From positions 1 to 58,068 of the forward strand of contig DAIDKO010000164.1 in the NCBI GenBank assembly GCA_027450005.1: a stretch of 58,068 nt of DNA. Direction: 5' to 3'. Positions 9,244 through 19,649 of the stretch are shown one piece after another. The notes beneath the pieces were generated by a model that was given only the letters and a program-made list of their open reading frames with translations, ran no database searches and was not told the origin of the DNA. This DNA is from Rhodanobacter sp. Its GTDB lineage: Bacteria > Pseudomonadota > Gammaproteobacteria > Xanthomonadales > Rhodanobacteraceae. The position numbers were made by a program, and so were the translations under genes. The first letter of the stretch is position 1. Each line of letters begins with the position of its first letter.

Positions 9244-9257
9244 TTGATCGTGATCAA
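9244..9257. promoter_or_regulatory. FNR/Anr box
   Basis: TTGATCGTGATCAA is an exact TTGAT-N4-ATCAA site, centred about 79 bp before the ATG of the forward gene at 9330. That distance would fit a class II activation site near -41 if transcription starts around 9290. It is the second exact FNR box in this cluster. Confidence 0.6.
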
Positions 9258-9329
9258 CATGGCACAGTGCCGGCACGGCCGAAGATCGAGGTGCGGTTCT
9301 TGTCACCGCCTTTTGATGAGGAGTCCACC

Positions 9330-9881
9330 ATGCGTTCACGACATATATTCATTCTGGGTATGGCCATCACCGTGGCAGGCACGCTGCCGGCGATGGCGTA
9401 TCAGTCGCGCGGCGGCCAGGGCCAGCGCGGCCAGACGCAATCGTCTGCGGGTGCCGCACAGGGCATCACCCAGCAGGATCGCCTGCACGACCAGGATAGG
9501 CTGCATGACCAGGATCGCCTGCACGACCAGGACAGAGATCGTCTGCGCGATCGCGACGCGATCTACGGCTCGCAGCTGATGACGGCGGCGGAACGCGCCG
9601 CCTACCGGAAAAAGATGCGCAGCCTGAAGACCGCGCAGGCACGCGAGGCATTCCGCAACCAGCACCGCGAGGAAATGCAGCAGCGTGCCCGGGAACGCGG
9701 TGTCACCCTGCCGGACGAGCCCAACCAGAATCGCGCGGGCACCGGTGCGAACGTGCAGCAACGCACCCAACAGCAGGAGCGCAACCAGCAGTCGGATCAG
9801 CAGATCCAGCAGCAGGAGCGGACCCGCCAGCAGGAGCAGCAACAGCAGCAGCAACAGGACCAGAACTCGCAAGGGCAGTGA
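9330..9881 (+). CDS. Small secreted repeat- and Gln-rich protein
   Basis: 183 residues from the ATG at 9330, preceded by GAGGAG. The signal peptide ends near TLPAMA. It is followed by three near-identical LHDQDR repeats, a central helix-rich segment MTAAERAAYRKKMRSLKTA continuing to RERGVTLP, and a Gln-rich tail. The central segment recurs in uncharacterised periplasmic proteins of Proteobacteria, so I treat it as a real but unassigned family. The gene is divergent from the triple-barrel gene, with an exact FNR box upstream. The charged repeats and Gln tail suggest an extended or coiled periplasmic protein. Confidence 0.7.
   Translation: MRSRHIFILGMAITVAGTLPAMAYQSRGGQGQRGQTQSSAGAAQGITQQDRLHDQDRLHDQDRLHDQDRDRLRDRDAIYGSQLMTAAERAAYRKKMRSLKTAQAREAFRNQHREEMQQRARERGVTLPDEPNQNRAGTGANVQQRTQQQERNQQSDQQIQQQERTRQQEQQQQQQQDQNSQGQ
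9474..9527 (+). repeat. 18-bp tandem repeat (three copies) encoding LHDQDR
   Basis: Three in-frame 18-bp units, of the form CAGGATCGCCTGCACGAC, at 9474, 9492 and 9510; the middle unit differs at three positions and a partial fourth follows. They encode repeated LHDQDR. This is an expandable coding microrepeat, not a CRISPR array. Confidence 0.85.
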
Positions 9882-9976
9882 CGCCCGCTCGCTCTCGCCC
9901 GGGCGCAGCTGACAGACGACCGGATGCTGCTCCCGGCCCGAGCCAACCCGACAGCGCCTGCTGGACTGACGGAACG

Positions 9977-10010
9977 CAAAAAGGAAGGCCCTGCTAAAGC
10001 AGGGCCTTCC
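9977..10010 (-). terminator. Rho-independent terminator of ssb
   Basis: A 12-bp perfect stem (GGAAGGCCCTGC and its complement) with a TAAA loop spans 9983-10010. Five A residues on the plus strand just left of it give a U-run on minus-strand transcripts, so it terminates ssb. It may also slow the convergent forward gene. Confidence 0.85.
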
Positions 10011-10045
10011 ATCCATCTTTCTCACCCTTCAAGAAAAGGTGTTCG

Positions 10046-10561
10046 CTAAAAGGGAATATCGTCGTCCTCGAAGCCGCCGTTGCCGGCGGGCGCCGACGGC
10101 GCCGGGGCGCTGCCGCCGCGGGACGGGTTGCCGTAGTTGCCGCCGCCCTGCTGGCGCTGGCCGCCTTGCGGACGCTCGCGCTGGAAACCACCACCGCCGC
10201 CACCGCTGCCGCCGCCGCCCTCGCTACCGCCGCCCAGCATCTGCATCTCGTTGGCGATGATGTCGGTGGAGTAGCGCTCGACGCCGTCCTTGTCGGTGTA
10301 CTTGTCGGTGCGCAGCGAGCCTTCGATGTAGACCTGCCGGCCCTTCTTCAGGTATTCGCCGGCGATCTCGGCCAGCTTGCCGAACAGCTTCACGCGGTGC
10401 CACTCGGTGCGCTCCTGGCGCTCGCCGCTCTGCTTGTCGGTCCACTGTTCGGAGGTGGCGATGCGCAAGCTGGTGATGGCGGTGCCGCTGCCGGTGTAGC
10501 GGTTTTCCGGATCGGCGCCGAGGTTGCCGACAATGATGACCTTGTTGATGCCGCGTGCCAT
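10046..10561 (-). CDS. ssb: Single-stranded DNA-binding protein
   Basis: 171 residues. The N-terminal OB fold begins [19 protein letters not shown] and includes the conserved stretch [21 protein letters not shown] Gly/Arg/Gln-rich linker follows, and the acidic tip FEDDDIPF recruits replication and repair partners. SSB coats single-stranded DNA as a tetramer during replication, recombination and repair. Length and layout match ordinary gammaproteobacterial SSB. It ends at a strong terminator at 9977-10010. Confidence 0.97.
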   Translation of the reverse strand: MARGINKVIIVGNLGADPENRYTGSGTAITSLRIATSEQWTDKQSGERQERTEWHRVKLFGKLAEIAGEYLKKGRQVYIEGSLRTDKYTDKDGVERYSTDIIANEMQMLGGGSEGGGGSGGGGGGFQRERPQGGQRQQGGGNYGNPSRGGSAPAPSAPAGNGGFEDDDIPF

Positions 10562-10701
10562 GGGTTCGTTCCTGGTTTGGCCGGCCGCACGTGAGGTTGG
10601 ATTGCGGCCGGGGTTGAGGGAGCGGCCATCTTACCCTGCCGCCGGGCGAAAGCACTCGTCCGGCGCCGCACGGGGCTGTCGGCCGGCGGCGATCCGCGGA
10701 A

Positions 10702-11394
10702 TCAGCCGAGGAAACGATAGCCCACGCCCGGCTCGGTCTTGAGCCAGCGGGGGTTGGCCGGATCGTCGCCCAGCTTCTGGCGCAGCTTGCCGATCACGAT
10801 GCGCAGGTACTGGCTGTCGCCCACGTGGCTGGGACCCCAGATCTCGCGCAGCAGTTGCGGCTGGGTGACCACGCGCCCGGCATGGCGCAGCAGCATCGCC
10901 AGCACGGCGTATTCCTTGCGGGTCAGCGCCAGCTCGGTGCCGGCCAGGCGCACTTCGCGGCGCAGGAAATCCACGCTGAGCTGGCCGTCGTCCCAGCGCG
11001 GCGGCGCCTCCGGCTCGCCGGCCGGACGCTGGCGCAACAGCGCGCGCAGCCGCGCCATCAGCTCCTGGATGCCGAACGGCTTGGTCACGTAGTCGTTTGC
11101 GCCGGCGTCCAGCGCGCGCACCTTTTCGGTTTCGGCATCGCGCACCGAGAGCATCAGCACCGGCACCCGGCTCCACTGGCGCAGCTCGGCCAGCACCTCG
11201 TGACCGTCACGGTCGGGCAGGCCAAGGTCGAGGATCACCAGGTCCGGGCTGCCGGTGGCGGCCTGCGCCAGGCCTTTGGCGGCATTGGCGGCGAGCAGCA
11301 CCTGGTAGCCCTCGGCGCGCAGGCCGATGTCGAGGAAGCGGCGGATCTGCGCTTCGTCGTCGATCACCAGCACGCGCGGTGCGGAAACGGTCAT
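10702..11394 (-). CDS. kdpE: KdpE response regulator
   Basis: 230 residues: an OmpR-type receiver with phospho-acceptor D56 (LVILDLGLPD) and K105 (YVTKPF), followed by a winged-helix DNA-binding domain (YLRIVIGKLRQKLGD). It receives phosphate from KdpD and activates the kdp operon at low potassium or under osmotic stress. Its ATG overlaps the kdpD stop in ATGA, so the two are translationally coupled. Here the regulators sit at the end of the operon they control, giving positive feedback. Confidence 0.96.
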   Translation of the reverse strand: MTVSAPRVLVIDDEAQIRRFLDIGLRAEGYQVLLAANAAKGLAQAATGSPDLVILDLGLPDRDGHEVLAELRQWSRVPVLMLSVRDAETEKVRALDAGANDYVTKPFGIQELMARLRALLRQRPAGEPEAPPRWDDGQLSVDFLRREVRLAGTELALTRKEYAVLAMLLRHAGRVVTQPQLLREIWGPSHVGDSQYLRIVIGKLRQKLGDDPANPRWLKTEPGVGYRFLG

Positions 11395-14081
11395 GGCTGG
11401 GTATCGGGCGGCGGCGGCAGCGGCAGGTTGATGCGGATGGTGGTGCCCGCGCCGTCGCCGGGCAAGGCCTCCACGCTGCCGCCGTGCGCACCGATCATGC
11501 CGCGGCAGATCGCCAGGCCCAGGCCAGTGCCCTGCGGCGCGCGGTCGCCGCGCGCCACCGAATAGAACATGTCGAAGATGCGCGCCCGCTCCTCCTCCGG
11601 AATGCCGGGACCGCGGTCGGCGACGTCGATCAGCAGGCGCTCGCCGGCGCCGCGCACGGTGATGCGCACCGCCTCGCCGGGCGGCGAGAAGCGCGCGGCG
11701 TTTTCCAGGATGTTGAACAGCGCCTGCTCGATCAGCGCGGGGTGCACGTACAGCAGCACGGTATCGGGCGGCAGCACGGTATCCACGCGCAGGTCCGGGA
11801 ACAGCTTGCGCAGGCGCGCCACCGCCGCCGCGACGATCTCCGCCACGTCCACCCAGTCGCGGTTGAGCTTGAGCGTGCCGTGGCCGAGGCGGGTCATGTC
11901 GAGCAGGTTCTGGATGTAGCGATCCAGCCGCTGGCCCTCGCCCAGGATCGCCTCCAGCAACTGGCTGCGTTCCTCGGGCGGCAGCTGCTCGCCGTAGCTG
12001 GAGAGCGTGCCGGCGGCGCCGATCATCGAGGCCAGCGGCGACCGCAGGTCGTGCGAGACCGAGGACAGCAGCGCGCTGCGCAGGCGCTCGGTCTCGCCCT
12101 GTACACGTGCGCTTTCCAGCTCGTCGGCCAGCCGCGCCCGTTCCAGCGCCTGGCCGATGTCCTGCGCCATCGCCAGCGCGAGGCTGCGCCGCTCGGGATC
12201 GGGTTCGGCAACGCCCTCCGCGAAGCGCAGGGCGGCCACGCCGAGGCGGTTGTCCTCGCTGCCCAGCGGCAGGGTCCAGCAGCTAGCCGCGTTGATGGTG
12301 TCGGTGTAGCGGCCGGCTGGCTCGACGTGCTGCTCGCTCCAGTCCGCCGCGGCCAGATCCTGCATGCTCAGGGTCATGCCGCGCGGTGAGGCGGCCATCG
12401 CCTGCAGCCGCTGCGAGGCATCGCGCGCCAGGATTGCCACCTGCGCGTCCAGCGCCTTGGCCATGGCCTGCGCACCGACATCGCGCACGCCTTCGGCGTC
12501 GGCACTGGCGGCCAGCCGCTGCCCCAGCGCGAGCAGGGCGCGCGAACGCACCTGCGCGGTACGCAGTGATACCACCTGGCTGGACAGCCGCGTCGCCAGC
12601 CGGCTGCTGACCAGCGCCGCCACCAGGAACAGCCCGACCGTGAGCACGTCGCCGGCATTGCTGATCATCAGCGTGTAGCGCGGCGGGGTGAAGAAGAAGT
12701 TGTCGCCGACGAAGCACAGCAACGCGGTGTACACCGCCACCGACATGCGCGTGCGCACCGCTACCACCAGCACGGCGGTTAGGAAGATCAGCGACAGGTT
12801 GGCCACCGACAGGTAGCGGTCCACGGCGAAGGCCAGCGCAAAGGCGGCCAGGGTGGTGGTGGCCGCGTAGGCGTACTCGCCACGCGAACCGCGCGTGGCG
12901 GAGCGTTGCAGCCGCCTCCGCGACTTCGCCCGCTCGACCGGGGTGGCGATGATCGCCAGCTCCAGGTGCGCGCCGCGGCGCAGCAGCTGCTGGGTGAGCG
13001 AGCGGCCGAGCATGCGCGCGAGCGGCCGTTCGCGGGTGCGGCCGAGGATGATCTGGCCCACGCCCTCGCGGTCGGCATGCGCCAGCAGCTCGTTCGCCAC
13101 CGAGTGGCCGCGCAACACGATGGCCTCGCCGCCGAGCCGGCGCGCCAGCCGCATCGCGGCGTCGGTCCGCTCGCGCCGCGCCGGATCGCCGGCGCCGCCG
13201 GTATCGACGTAGACCACGCTCCACGGTGCGCCGCGGCGTTCGGCGATGCGTCGCGCCACCCGCACCAGGTATTCGCTCTGCGCATGACCATCGATGGCGG
13301 CCAGCACGCGGCGGCGCACCGGCATCGCGCCGCCGCGCGCCAGCATGTGCTCGCGCAGGTCGCTCTCGACGTGGCTGGCCACCGTCTCCACGGCCAGCTC
13401 GCGCAGCGCGGCCAGGTTGGTGGGCGAGAAGAACGCGTCCAGCGCGGCGGCCGCGGTTTCGGGCACGTAGACCTTGCCCTGCTTGAGCCTCTCGATCAGC
13501 TCGCGCGGCGGCAGGTCGATCAGCATGATGTCGCGCGCGCGGTCGAGGAAGGCGTCCGGCACCGTCTCGCGCACGGTGACGCCGGTGATCCGGCGCATCT
13601 GGTCGTTGAGGCTTTCCAGGTGCTGCACGTTGAGCGCGGTGTACACCTCGATGCCAGCATCGAGCAGCTCGGCAATGTCCTGCCAGCGCCGCTCGTGCCG
13701 GCTGCCGGGCAGGTTGCGGTGTGCCAGCTCGTCGACCAGCAGCACCGCCGGCTTGCGCGCCAGCGCGGCGTCGAGGTCGAACTCGGTGAAATCGCGCTCG
13801 CGGTAGCGCACGGTGCGCCGCGGCAGCAGCTCCATGCCCTCCAGCAAGGCTGCGGTCTCGGCGCGGCCATGGGTCTCGACCAGGCCGACCACCACGTCCA
13901 CGCCCTGCCGCTTCAGCTCACGGGCGGCGGACAGCATGGCGAAGGTCTTGCCCACGCCCGGCGCTGCGCCCAAGAACACCTTGAGCCGACGATGCTGCTC
14001 CTCCTGCGTCGTGCTCAGCAGGGCGTCGGCGCGGGCCTGGCGGTTATCGTCGTCGGTCATGGGCTGTCGCGGCATGGGCAC
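11391..14081 (-). CDS. kdpD: KdpD potassium-responsive sensor histidine kinase
   Basis: 896 residues from a GTG at 14081; ATGs at 14075 and 14060 are alternatives, and no ribosome site clearly decides. The cytoplasmic KdpD domain has a Walker A (GAAPGVGKT, about residues 38-46). A USP-like region, about four membrane helices in the middle, a GAF-like part and a kinase core follow. The phospho-acceptor His is near residue 677 (SVSHDLRSP), and the ATPase domain carries N, G1 and G2 boxes (DRGPGIPEEE, GTGLGLAI). It senses low potassium and phosphorylates KdpE. It follows kdpC by nine bases and overlaps kdpE by four. Confidence 0.96.
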   Translation of the reverse strand: MPMPRQPMTDDDNRQARADALLSTTQEEQHRRLKVFLGAAPGVGKTFAMLSAARELKRQGVDVVVGLVETHGRAETAALLEGMELLPRRTVRYRERDFTEFDLDAALARKPAVLLVDELAHRNLPGSRHERRWQDIAELLDAGIEVYTALNVQHLESLNDQMRRITGVTVRETVPDAFLDRARDIMLIDLPPRELIERLKQGKVYVPETAAAALDAFFSPTNLAALRELAVETVASHVESDLREHMLARGGAMPVRRRVLAAIDGHAQSEYLVRVARRIAERRGAPWSVVYVDTGGAGDPARRERTDAAMRLARRLGGEAIVLRGHSVANELLAHADREGVGQIILGRTRERPLARMLGRSLTQQLLRRGAHLELAIIATPVERAKSRRRLQRSATRGSRGEYAYAATTTLAAFALAFAVDRYLSVANLSLIFLTAVLVVAVRTRMSVAVYTALLCFVGDNFFFTPPRYTLMISNAGDVLTVGLFLVAALVSSRLATRLSSQVVSLRTAQVRSRALLALGQRLAASADAEGVRDVGAQAMAKALDAQVAILARDASQRLQAMAASPRGMTLSMQDLAAADWSEQHVEPAGRYTDTINAASCWTLPLGSEDNRLGVAALRFAEGVAEPDPERRSLALAMAQDIGQALERARLADELESARVQGETERLRSALLSSVSHDLRSPLASMIGAAGTLSSYGEQLPPEERSQLLEAILGEGQRLDRYIQNLLDMTRLGHGTLKLNRDWVDVAEIVAAAVARLRKLFPDLRVDTVLPPDTVLLYVHPALIEQALFNILENAARFSPPGEAVRITVRGAGERLLIDVADRGPGIPEEERARIFDMFYSVARGDRAPQGTGLGLAICRGMIGAHGGSVEALPGDGAGTTIRINLPLPPPPDTQP

Positions 14082-14090
14082 CGCCGTACC

Positions 14091-14669
14091 TTAGCGCTTC
14101 TGCAGGGCGTCCAGCGCCAGGTTGAGCTGCAGCACGTTCACCCGCGGCTCGCCCAACACGCCGAGCTGCCGACCGCGGGTATGCGCCGCCACCAGCGCGG
14201 CCACCCGCGCCACGGGCAGCCCGCGCAGGCGTGCCACTCGCGCCACCTGGTACTGCGCGGCGGCCGGGCTGATCTCGGGATCGAGGCCGCTGGCGGAGGC
14301 AGTCACCAGGTCCACCGGCACCGGCGCGGTGTTGCCCGGGTCCACGGCGCGCAGTGCGGCGATGCGCTGCTTGGCCGCCTCGGTCAGCGCCGGGTTGGTC
14401 GGGCCCAGGTTGGAGCCCGACGAGGAGCCGCCGTTGTAGGGATTGGGCGTGGTCGCCGAGAGCCGTCCCCAGAAGTACTTCGGATCGGAGAACTGCTGGC
14501 CGATCAGCGTGGAGCCGACCGCCTTGCCATCCTTCACGACCAGGCTGCCGTTGGCCTGCCGATGGAACAGCGCCTGCGCCAGGCCGGTGACCACCAGCGG
14601 ATAGGCCACGCCAGTGAGCACGGTCAACAGCACCAGCATCAGGAGGGATTGACGCACTAGCTTGCTCAT
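14091..14669 (-). CDS. kdpC: KdpC, potassium-transporting ATPase subunit C
   Basis: 192 residues with one N-terminal membrane helix (about 8-32, [19 protein letters not shown]). The periplasmic domain carries family motifs: [29 protein letters not shown] and [14 protein letters not shown]. KdpC stabilises the KdpFABC complex and aids potassium delivery or ATP binding. Length is normal. It is separated from kdpB by an inserted porin gene, an unusual order. Confidence 0.96.
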   Translation of the reverse strand: MSKLVRQSLLMLVLLTVLTGVAYPLVVTGLAQALFHRQANGSLVVKDGKAVGSTLIGQQFSDPKYFWGRLSATTPNPYNGGSSSGSNLGPTNPALTEAAKQRIAALRAVDPGNTAPVPVDLVTASASGLDPEISPAAAQYQVARVARLRGLPVARVAALVAAHTRGRQLGVLGEPRVNVLQLNLALDALQKR

Positions 14670-14742
14670 AAAGGACTCGGTGTCTGGAAAGCGCGGCCGC
14701 GGTGGGCCGCTGATGGGTTTTCGCGAACGGGAGCCGATCGCC

Positions 14743-15558
14743 TCAGAACGTTCCCTGCAGCATCACGAAGCCGCGCGTGCCGCCGACGTTGCGCACGTCG
14801 CTGGCGTTCATGAAACTGCTGGTGCGGCGATAGAAACGGTCGTTGGTGGCTTGCGTCACGCCCACGCTGGCCGACCAGTGCGCGGAGAACTGATCCTTCA
14901 GCGTGGCACCGAAGTCGGCGTAGTCCGGATGGCGCGCGCCGTAGGCGTTCGGCGCGGCCAGCGCGGTCGTGTAGTGCGTGTAGCCTGCGTGCAGCGCCAG
15001 GCTCCAGGCTGGTCCGAACGGGAAGCTGGCGTCCAGCTGCGTGTAGCTCGTGCCCCTGGAATCGCCGCGATAACCCTGCTCCACGTCGGCGCCGAAGTAG
15101 TCGGTCAGCGCGTAGTTGTACTTCAGCGTGAACTGCTTCCAGCTCAGCGCGGCATTGGCCTCGCCCGTGTTCAACGAGCGCGACGGCAGGCCCGCCTTGT
15201 CCAGGTTGGCGCCGGGATAGACGTAGCTGTAGAGGCCGGCGCGCCAGGACCAGTCGTTGTTGATGGAGGCGCCATAGCTGGCGTAGAGGTCCAGCTCCAT
15301 CGAGCCACCCGGATAGCTGTTCTCGCTGATCGCCGAGCCCCAGAAGCCCGCAGCGAACCCGTTCGCGAGCGCCAGGTCGGCGCCGCCCTGCACCGCCGGA
15401 TGGCCCCAGGTCTGGGTCAGGCCGCGGAACATGTAGTCGGAAACCACCGCCACGTTGCCGGTGACCGTGGTGGCGGGCGCGTCGTCGGCGCGCGCAGCGG
15501 GCATGCAAGCGGCCAGCGCAAGCGCGGTGAGAGGAAGAAAGACGATGCGGATGTTCAT
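14743..15558 (-). CDS. TorF-family putative porin inside the kdp operon
   Basis: 271 residues. A signal peptide with a lipobox-like LAAC precedes ARADD. The mature region begins with the TorF hallmark [20 protein letters not shown] and continues as amphipathic strands to GFVMLQGTF. Members are small outer-membrane barrels of unknown substrate. GGAG lies eight bases upstream of the ATG. It is 58 bp after kdpB and 73 bp before kdpC, on the same strand, so it is almost certainly cotranscribed with the pump genes. I infer an outer-membrane route for potassium to the high-affinity inner-membrane pump. Confidence 0.85.
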   Translation of the reverse strand: MNIRIVFLPLTALALAACMPAARADDAPATTVTGNVAVVSDYMFRGLTQTWGHPAVQGGADLALANGFAAGFWGSAISENSYPGGSMELDLYASYGASINNDWSWRAGLYSYVYPGANLDKAGLPSRSLNTGEANAALSWKQFTLKYNYALTDYFGADVEQGYRGDSRGTSYTQLDASFPFGPAWSLALHAGYTHYTTALAAPNAYGARHPDYADFGATLKDQFSAHWSASVGVTQATNDRFYRRTSSFMNASDVRNVGGTRGFVMLQGTF

Positions 15559-15616
15559 GGAAGACTCCGCGCCGGGCTTCGGTGCCGCGGCGCAAGGGAT
15601 GGGGAATGCGACGCGC

Positions 15617-17704
15617 TCAGGCCAGGCCCAGCAGCACCAGCAGCATGTCGATCAGCTTGATGCCGATGAACGGCACCACGACACCGCCGAGGCCGTAGAT
15701 CAGCAGGTTGCGCCGCAGCAGCGCGCCGGCGCCCAGCGCGCGGTACTTCACGCCCTTCAGCGCCAGCGGGATCAGGAACACGATGATCAGCGCGTTGAAG
15801 ATCACCGCCGAGAGGATCGCGCTCTGCGGCGTGGCGAGGTGCATCACGTTGAGCGCGTTCAGCGCCGGATAGGTGGTGGCGAACGCGGCGGGGATGATCG
15901 CGAAGTACTTGGCGATGTCGTTGGCGATGGAGAAGGTGGTCAGCGAGCCGCGGGTGATCAGCATCTGCTTGCCGATCTCCACCACCTCGATCAGCTTGGT
16001 CGGGTTGGAGTCGAGGTCGACCATGTTGCCGGCCTCCTTCGCCGCCTGCGTGCCGGTGTTCATCGCCACCGCCACGTCGGCCTGCGCCAGCGCCGGCGCG
16101 TCGTTGGTGCCGTCGCCGCACATCGCCACCAGGCGGTTCTCGGCCTGGATGTCGCGGATCAGCTTGAGCTTGGCCTCGGGCGTGGCCTCGGCGAGAAAGT
16201 CGTCCACGCCGGCCTCCGCCGCGATGGCGGCGGCCGTCAGCGGGTTGTCGCCGGTGATCATGATGGTCTTGATGCCCATCTTGCGCATCTCGGCGAAGCG
16301 CTCCTTGATGCCGCCCTTGACGATGTCCTTGAGCTCGATCACGCCCAGCGCAGCGTCGCCTTCGGCGACCAGCAGCGGCGTGGCGCCGCGGCGCGCGATG
16401 TCCTCGGCCATGCCCTTGACCAGCGGCGGCAGGTGGCTGCCGACGGCAACGAGATGACGCTCCACCGCGTCCAGCGCGCCCTTGCGGATCTGCCGGCCGT
16501 CCACGTCCACGCCGCTCATGCGGGTCTGCGCGGTGAACGGCACGAAATGCGCGTGCAGCGCTTCCAACGAGTGCTCGCGAAGGTTGAAGCGCTCCTTCGC
16601 CAGCACCACCACGCTGCGGCCTTCCGGCGTCTCGTCGGCCAGCGAGGCGAGCTGGGCGGCCTCGGCCAGCGCGCGCTCGTCCACGCCGGGCGCGGGATGG
16701 AAGGCCACCGCCTGGCGGTTGCCCAGGGTGATCGTGCCGGTCTTGTCCAGCAGCAGCACGTCGACGTCGCCGGCGGCCTCGACCGCGCGGCCGGAGGTGG
16801 CGATCACGTTGGCGCGGATCATCCGGTCCATGCCGGCGATGCCGATGGCCGAGAGCAGCGCGCCGATCGTGGTGGGGATCAGGCACACCAGCAGCGCGGT
16901 CAGCACAGTCAGCGTGATCGGGTGGCCGGCGCCGCTGGCCTGCACGCTGTAGATCGAGTACGGCAGCAGCGTGGCGCAGGCGAGCAGGAAGATCAGCGTG
17001 AACTTGGCCAGCATGATGGTCAGCGCGATCTCGTTCGGCGTCTTGCGCCGCGCGGCGCCTTCCACCATCGCGATCATGCGGTCCAGGAAGCTCTCGCCCG
17101 GATTGCTGGTGATGCGCACCACCAGCCAGTCCGACAGCACGCGGGTACCTCCGGTGACCGCACTGCGGTCGCCGCCGGACTCGCGGATCACCGGCGCGGA
17201 TTCGCCGGTGATCGCGCTCTCGTCCACGCTGGCCGCACCGACCACCACCTCGCCGTCGCCGGGAATCTGCTCGCCTGCTTCCACCAGCACGTGGTGGCCG
17301 CTGCGCAGATCGCTGGACGGCACGAAGGTGATCGCCGCCTCACGCAAAGGCTCGGCCAGCTTCTTGGCCATCACGTCCTTGCGCGAGCTGCGCAGCGCGT
17401 CGGCCTGCGCCTTGCCGCGGCCTTCGGCCAGCGCCTCGGCGAAATTCGCGAACAGAAGGGTGAACCACAGCCACAGGCTGACCCAGAAGATGAAACCGGT
17501 CGGCGCCTCGCCGTGCCCGGCCAGCGCCTGCACCCACAGCAGCGTGGTCAGCACGCTGCACACGAACACCACGAACATCACCGGGTTCTTGAACTGCACC
17601 CGCGGCGAAAGCTTGCGGAAGGCATCGGCCACCGCGTTGAGGATCAATTCGCGGCCGAAACCCTTGATGGATTCGCCGCGCACGGCTTGGGTATGCGAAG
17701 TCAT
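15617..17704 (-). CDS. kdpB: KdpB, P-type ATPase subunit
   Basis: 695 residues, the usual KdpB length. The phosphorylated aspartate is near residue 320 in [14 protein letters not shown]. The actuator TGES loop is present ([11 protein letters not shown]), the hinge carries [16 protein letters not shown], and the membrane helices are in the KdpB pattern. It hydrolyses ATP to drive potassium uptake through KdpA. It starts 22 bp after kdpA. Confidence 0.97.
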   Translation of the reverse strand: MTSHTQAVRGESIKGFGRELILNAVADAFRKLSPRVQFKNPVMFVVFVCSVLTTLLWVQALAGHGEAPTGFIFWVSLWLWFTLLFANFAEALAEGRGKAQADALRSSRKDVMAKKLAEPLREAAITFVPSSDLRSGHHVLVEAGEQIPGDGEVVVGAASVDESAITGESAPVIRESGGDRSAVTGGTRVLSDWLVVRITSNPGESFLDRMIAMVEGAARRKTPNEIALTIMLAKFTLIFLLACATLLPYSIYSVQASGAGHPITLTVLTALLVCLIPTTIGALLSAIGIAGMDRMIRANVIATSGRAVEAAGDVDVLLLDKTGTITLGNRQAVAFHPAPGVDERALAEAAQLASLADETPEGRSVVVLAKERFNLREHSLEALHAHFVPFTAQTRMSGVDVDGRQIRKGALDAVERHLVAVGSHLPPLVKGMAEDIARRGATPLLVAEGDAALGVIELKDIVKGGIKERFAEMRKMGIKTIMITGDNPLTAAAIAAEAGVDDFLAEATPEAKLKLIRDIQAENRLVAMCGDGTNDAPALAQADVAVAMNTGTQAAKEAGNMVDLDSNPTKLIEVVEIGKQMLITRGSLTTFSIANDIAKYFAIIPAAFATTYPALNALNVMHLATPQSAILSAVIFNALIIVFLIPLALKGVKYRALGAGALLRRNLLIYGLGGVVVPFIGIKLIDMLLVLLGLA

Positions 17705-17726
17705 GGATTCTCTAGTCCCGGACGGA

Positions 17727-19505
17727 TCAGTGCGCCGACATCAGGTATTCGGCGATGGGGCCAAGCGCCAGCGCCGGCAGGAAGGTCAGCGCGCCGACCA
17801 CGATCACCACACAGGCCAGCAGGGTGACGAACAGCGGCGTGTGCGTCGGCAGGGTGCCGGCGGAGGCCGGCACATGGCGCTTGGCGGCCAGCGAACCGGC
17901 CATCGCCAGCATCGCGATCACCAGCAGGTAGCGCGAGAAATACATGCACGCGCCCAGCATCGCGTTCCAGAACGGCGTGTTCGCCGACAGCCCCGCGAAC
18001 GCACTGCCGTTGTTGTTGGACGCGGAAGAGAGGGCGTACAGGATCTCGCTGAAACCGTGCGCGCCCGGGTTGGCCACCCCCGCCACGCCGGCCGGAACCA
18101 TCACGGCAATCGCCGTGCCCACCACCACCAGCGCGCAGGGCACCAGCACGGCGAGGCTGGCCATCTTCATCTCGTGCGCCTCGATCTTCTTGCCGAGGTA
18201 TTCCGGCGTGCGGCCCACCATCAGGCCGGCGATGAACACCGCCACCACGGCGAAGGCGAGCATGCCGTACAGGCCACAGCCGACGCCGCCGAAGATCACC
18301 TCGCCGAGCTGCATCAGCCACATCGGCACCAGGCCGCCCAGCGGGGTAAAGGAATCGTGCATCGCGTTGACCGAGCCGTTGGAGGCGGCGCTGGTGGCGG
18401 TCGCCCACAACGTGGAATTGACGATGCCGAAGCGCGTTTCCTTGCCCTCCATGTTGCCGCCCGCCTGCAGCGCCGAAGCGTGCTGGTCGACCGCCAGGCC
18501 GTGCAGCGCCGGATTGCCGGCCTGCTCGGCCGCGGTACAGGTCAGCAGCAGCGGCACGAAGATCACCAGCATCACCAGCAGCAGCGCCCAGCCCTGGCGC
18601 CGGTCGCCGACCATCCGACCGAAGGTGTAGCAGAGCGCGGCGGGGATCAGCAGGATGGCCAGCAGCTCGGCGAAGTTCGACAGCGGCGTCGGGTTCTCGT
18701 ACGGATGCGCCGAGTTGACGTTGAAGAAGCCGCCGCCGTTGGTGCCAAGCTGCTTGATCGCGATCTGCGAGGCGGCCGGACCCATCGGCAGGGTCTGCGT
18801 GGTCACCGGCACCTCGCGCGTCTCCACCTTGCCGGCGGCATCCTTGAGCGTCTCGGCGTAGCTGGATGGCTGCAACACCGGCACGTCGACATAGGACTTG
18901 AAGTTCTGCACCACTCCCTGCGAGACCAGCAGCAACGACAGCAGCAGCGACAACGGCAGCAGCACGTACAGCGTGCTGCGCACCATGTCCACCCAGAAAT
19001 TGCCCAGTCCCTGCGCGCTGCGCCGGGTAAAGCCGCGGATCACCGCCACCAGCACCGCGATGCCGGTCGCCGCCGAGACGAAGTTCTGCACCGCCAGGCC
19101 CAGCATCTGGGTCAGGTAGCTCATCGTCGTCTCGCCGCCGTAGCCCTGCCAGTTGGTGTTGGTGGCGAAGCTGATCGCGGTGTTCATCGCCGAATCCGGC
19201 GATACCGCGCCGAGATGCTGCGGGTTCAGCGGCAACCACGGCTGCAGCCGCTGCAGCGCGTAGACCGCCAGCAGGCCGAGCACGTTGAACACCAGCACGA
19301 CCAGCGCATAGCGCTTCCAGCCCATGTCCTCGGCCGGATCGATGCCGCACAGGCGATAGAGCACGCGCTCCACCGGCGCGCCGAAGCGGGTGACGCGGTT
19401 GGGTGCATCGGCGAAGACCCTGGCCATGTAGCCGCCCAGCGGCTTGACCAGCAGCAGCAACACGGCCAGGTACAGGCCGAGCTGGAGGATATCGTTGGAG
19501 GTCAT
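17727..19505 (-). CDS. kdpA: KdpA, potassium-binding and channel subunit
   Basis: 592 residues from the ATG at 19505, which overlaps the kdpF stop (ATGA). It has many membrane helices and selectivity-filter-like loops typical of KdpA, including [14 protein letters not shown] and [20 protein letters not shown]. KdpA belongs to the superfamily of potassium transporters and forms the ion-conducting subunit of KdpFABC in the inner membrane. A longer upstream frame to 19625 lacks conserved sequence, so the internal ATG was chosen. Confidence 0.97.
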   Translation of the reverse strand: MTSNDILQLGLYLAVLLLLVKPLGGYMARVFADAPNRVTRFGAPVERVLYRLCGIDPAEDMGWKRYALVVLVFNVLGLLAVYALQRLQPWLPLNPQHLGAVSPDSAMNTAISFATNTNWQGYGGETTMSYLTQMLGLAVQNFVSAATGIAVLVAVIRGFTRRSAQGLGNFWVDMVRSTLYVLLPLSLLLSLLLVSQGVVQNFKSYVDVPVLQPSSYAETLKDAAGKVETREVPVTTQTLPMGPAASQIAIKQLGTNGGGFFNVNSAHPYENPTPLSNFAELLAILLIPAALCYTFGRMVGDRRQGWALLLVMLVIFVPLLLTCTAAEQAGNPALHGLAVDQHASALQAGGNMEGKETRFGIVNSTLWATATSAASNGSVNAMHDSFTPLGGLVPMWLMQLGEVIFGGVGCGLYGMLAFAVVAVFIAGLMVGRTPEYLGKKIEAHEMKMASLAVLVPCALVVVGTAIAVMVPAGVAGVANPGAHGFSEILYALSSASNNNGSAFAGLSANTPFWNAMLGACMYFSRYLLVIAMLAMAGSLAAKRHVPASAGTLPTHTPLFVTLLACVVIVVGALTFLPALALGPIAEYLMSAH

Positions 19506-19594
19506 TCGAACCACTCCGGCTTGAGCAGGGCCACGCACAGGTAGGCGATCAACAGCACCGCGATCACCGCGGCGACGACATAGGCGAAATGCAT
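19502..19594 (-). CDS. kdpF: KdpF small membrane subunit
   Basis: A 30-residue single-helix protein, MHFAYVVAAVIAVLLIAYLC then [10 protein letters not shown]. The LL-KPEWF ending is characteristic of KdpF, a lipid-like stabiliser of the Kdp complex. GAGGAG lies eight bases before its ATG, and its stop overlaps the kdpA start. Confidence 0.93.
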   Translation of the reverse strand: MHFAYVVAAVIAVLLIAYLCVALLKPEWFE

Positions 19595-19649
19595 GCAGGC
19601 ACTCCTCGCATGGCGATGCGAGCAAGGTTTCGGAATGGACGAGGCGGGG

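Noticed and set aside
9474..9540. CRISPR-like direct repeats
   Set aside because: Units are contiguous 18-mers with no spacers and stay in frame in a coding gene; no cas gene is present anywhere in the window.
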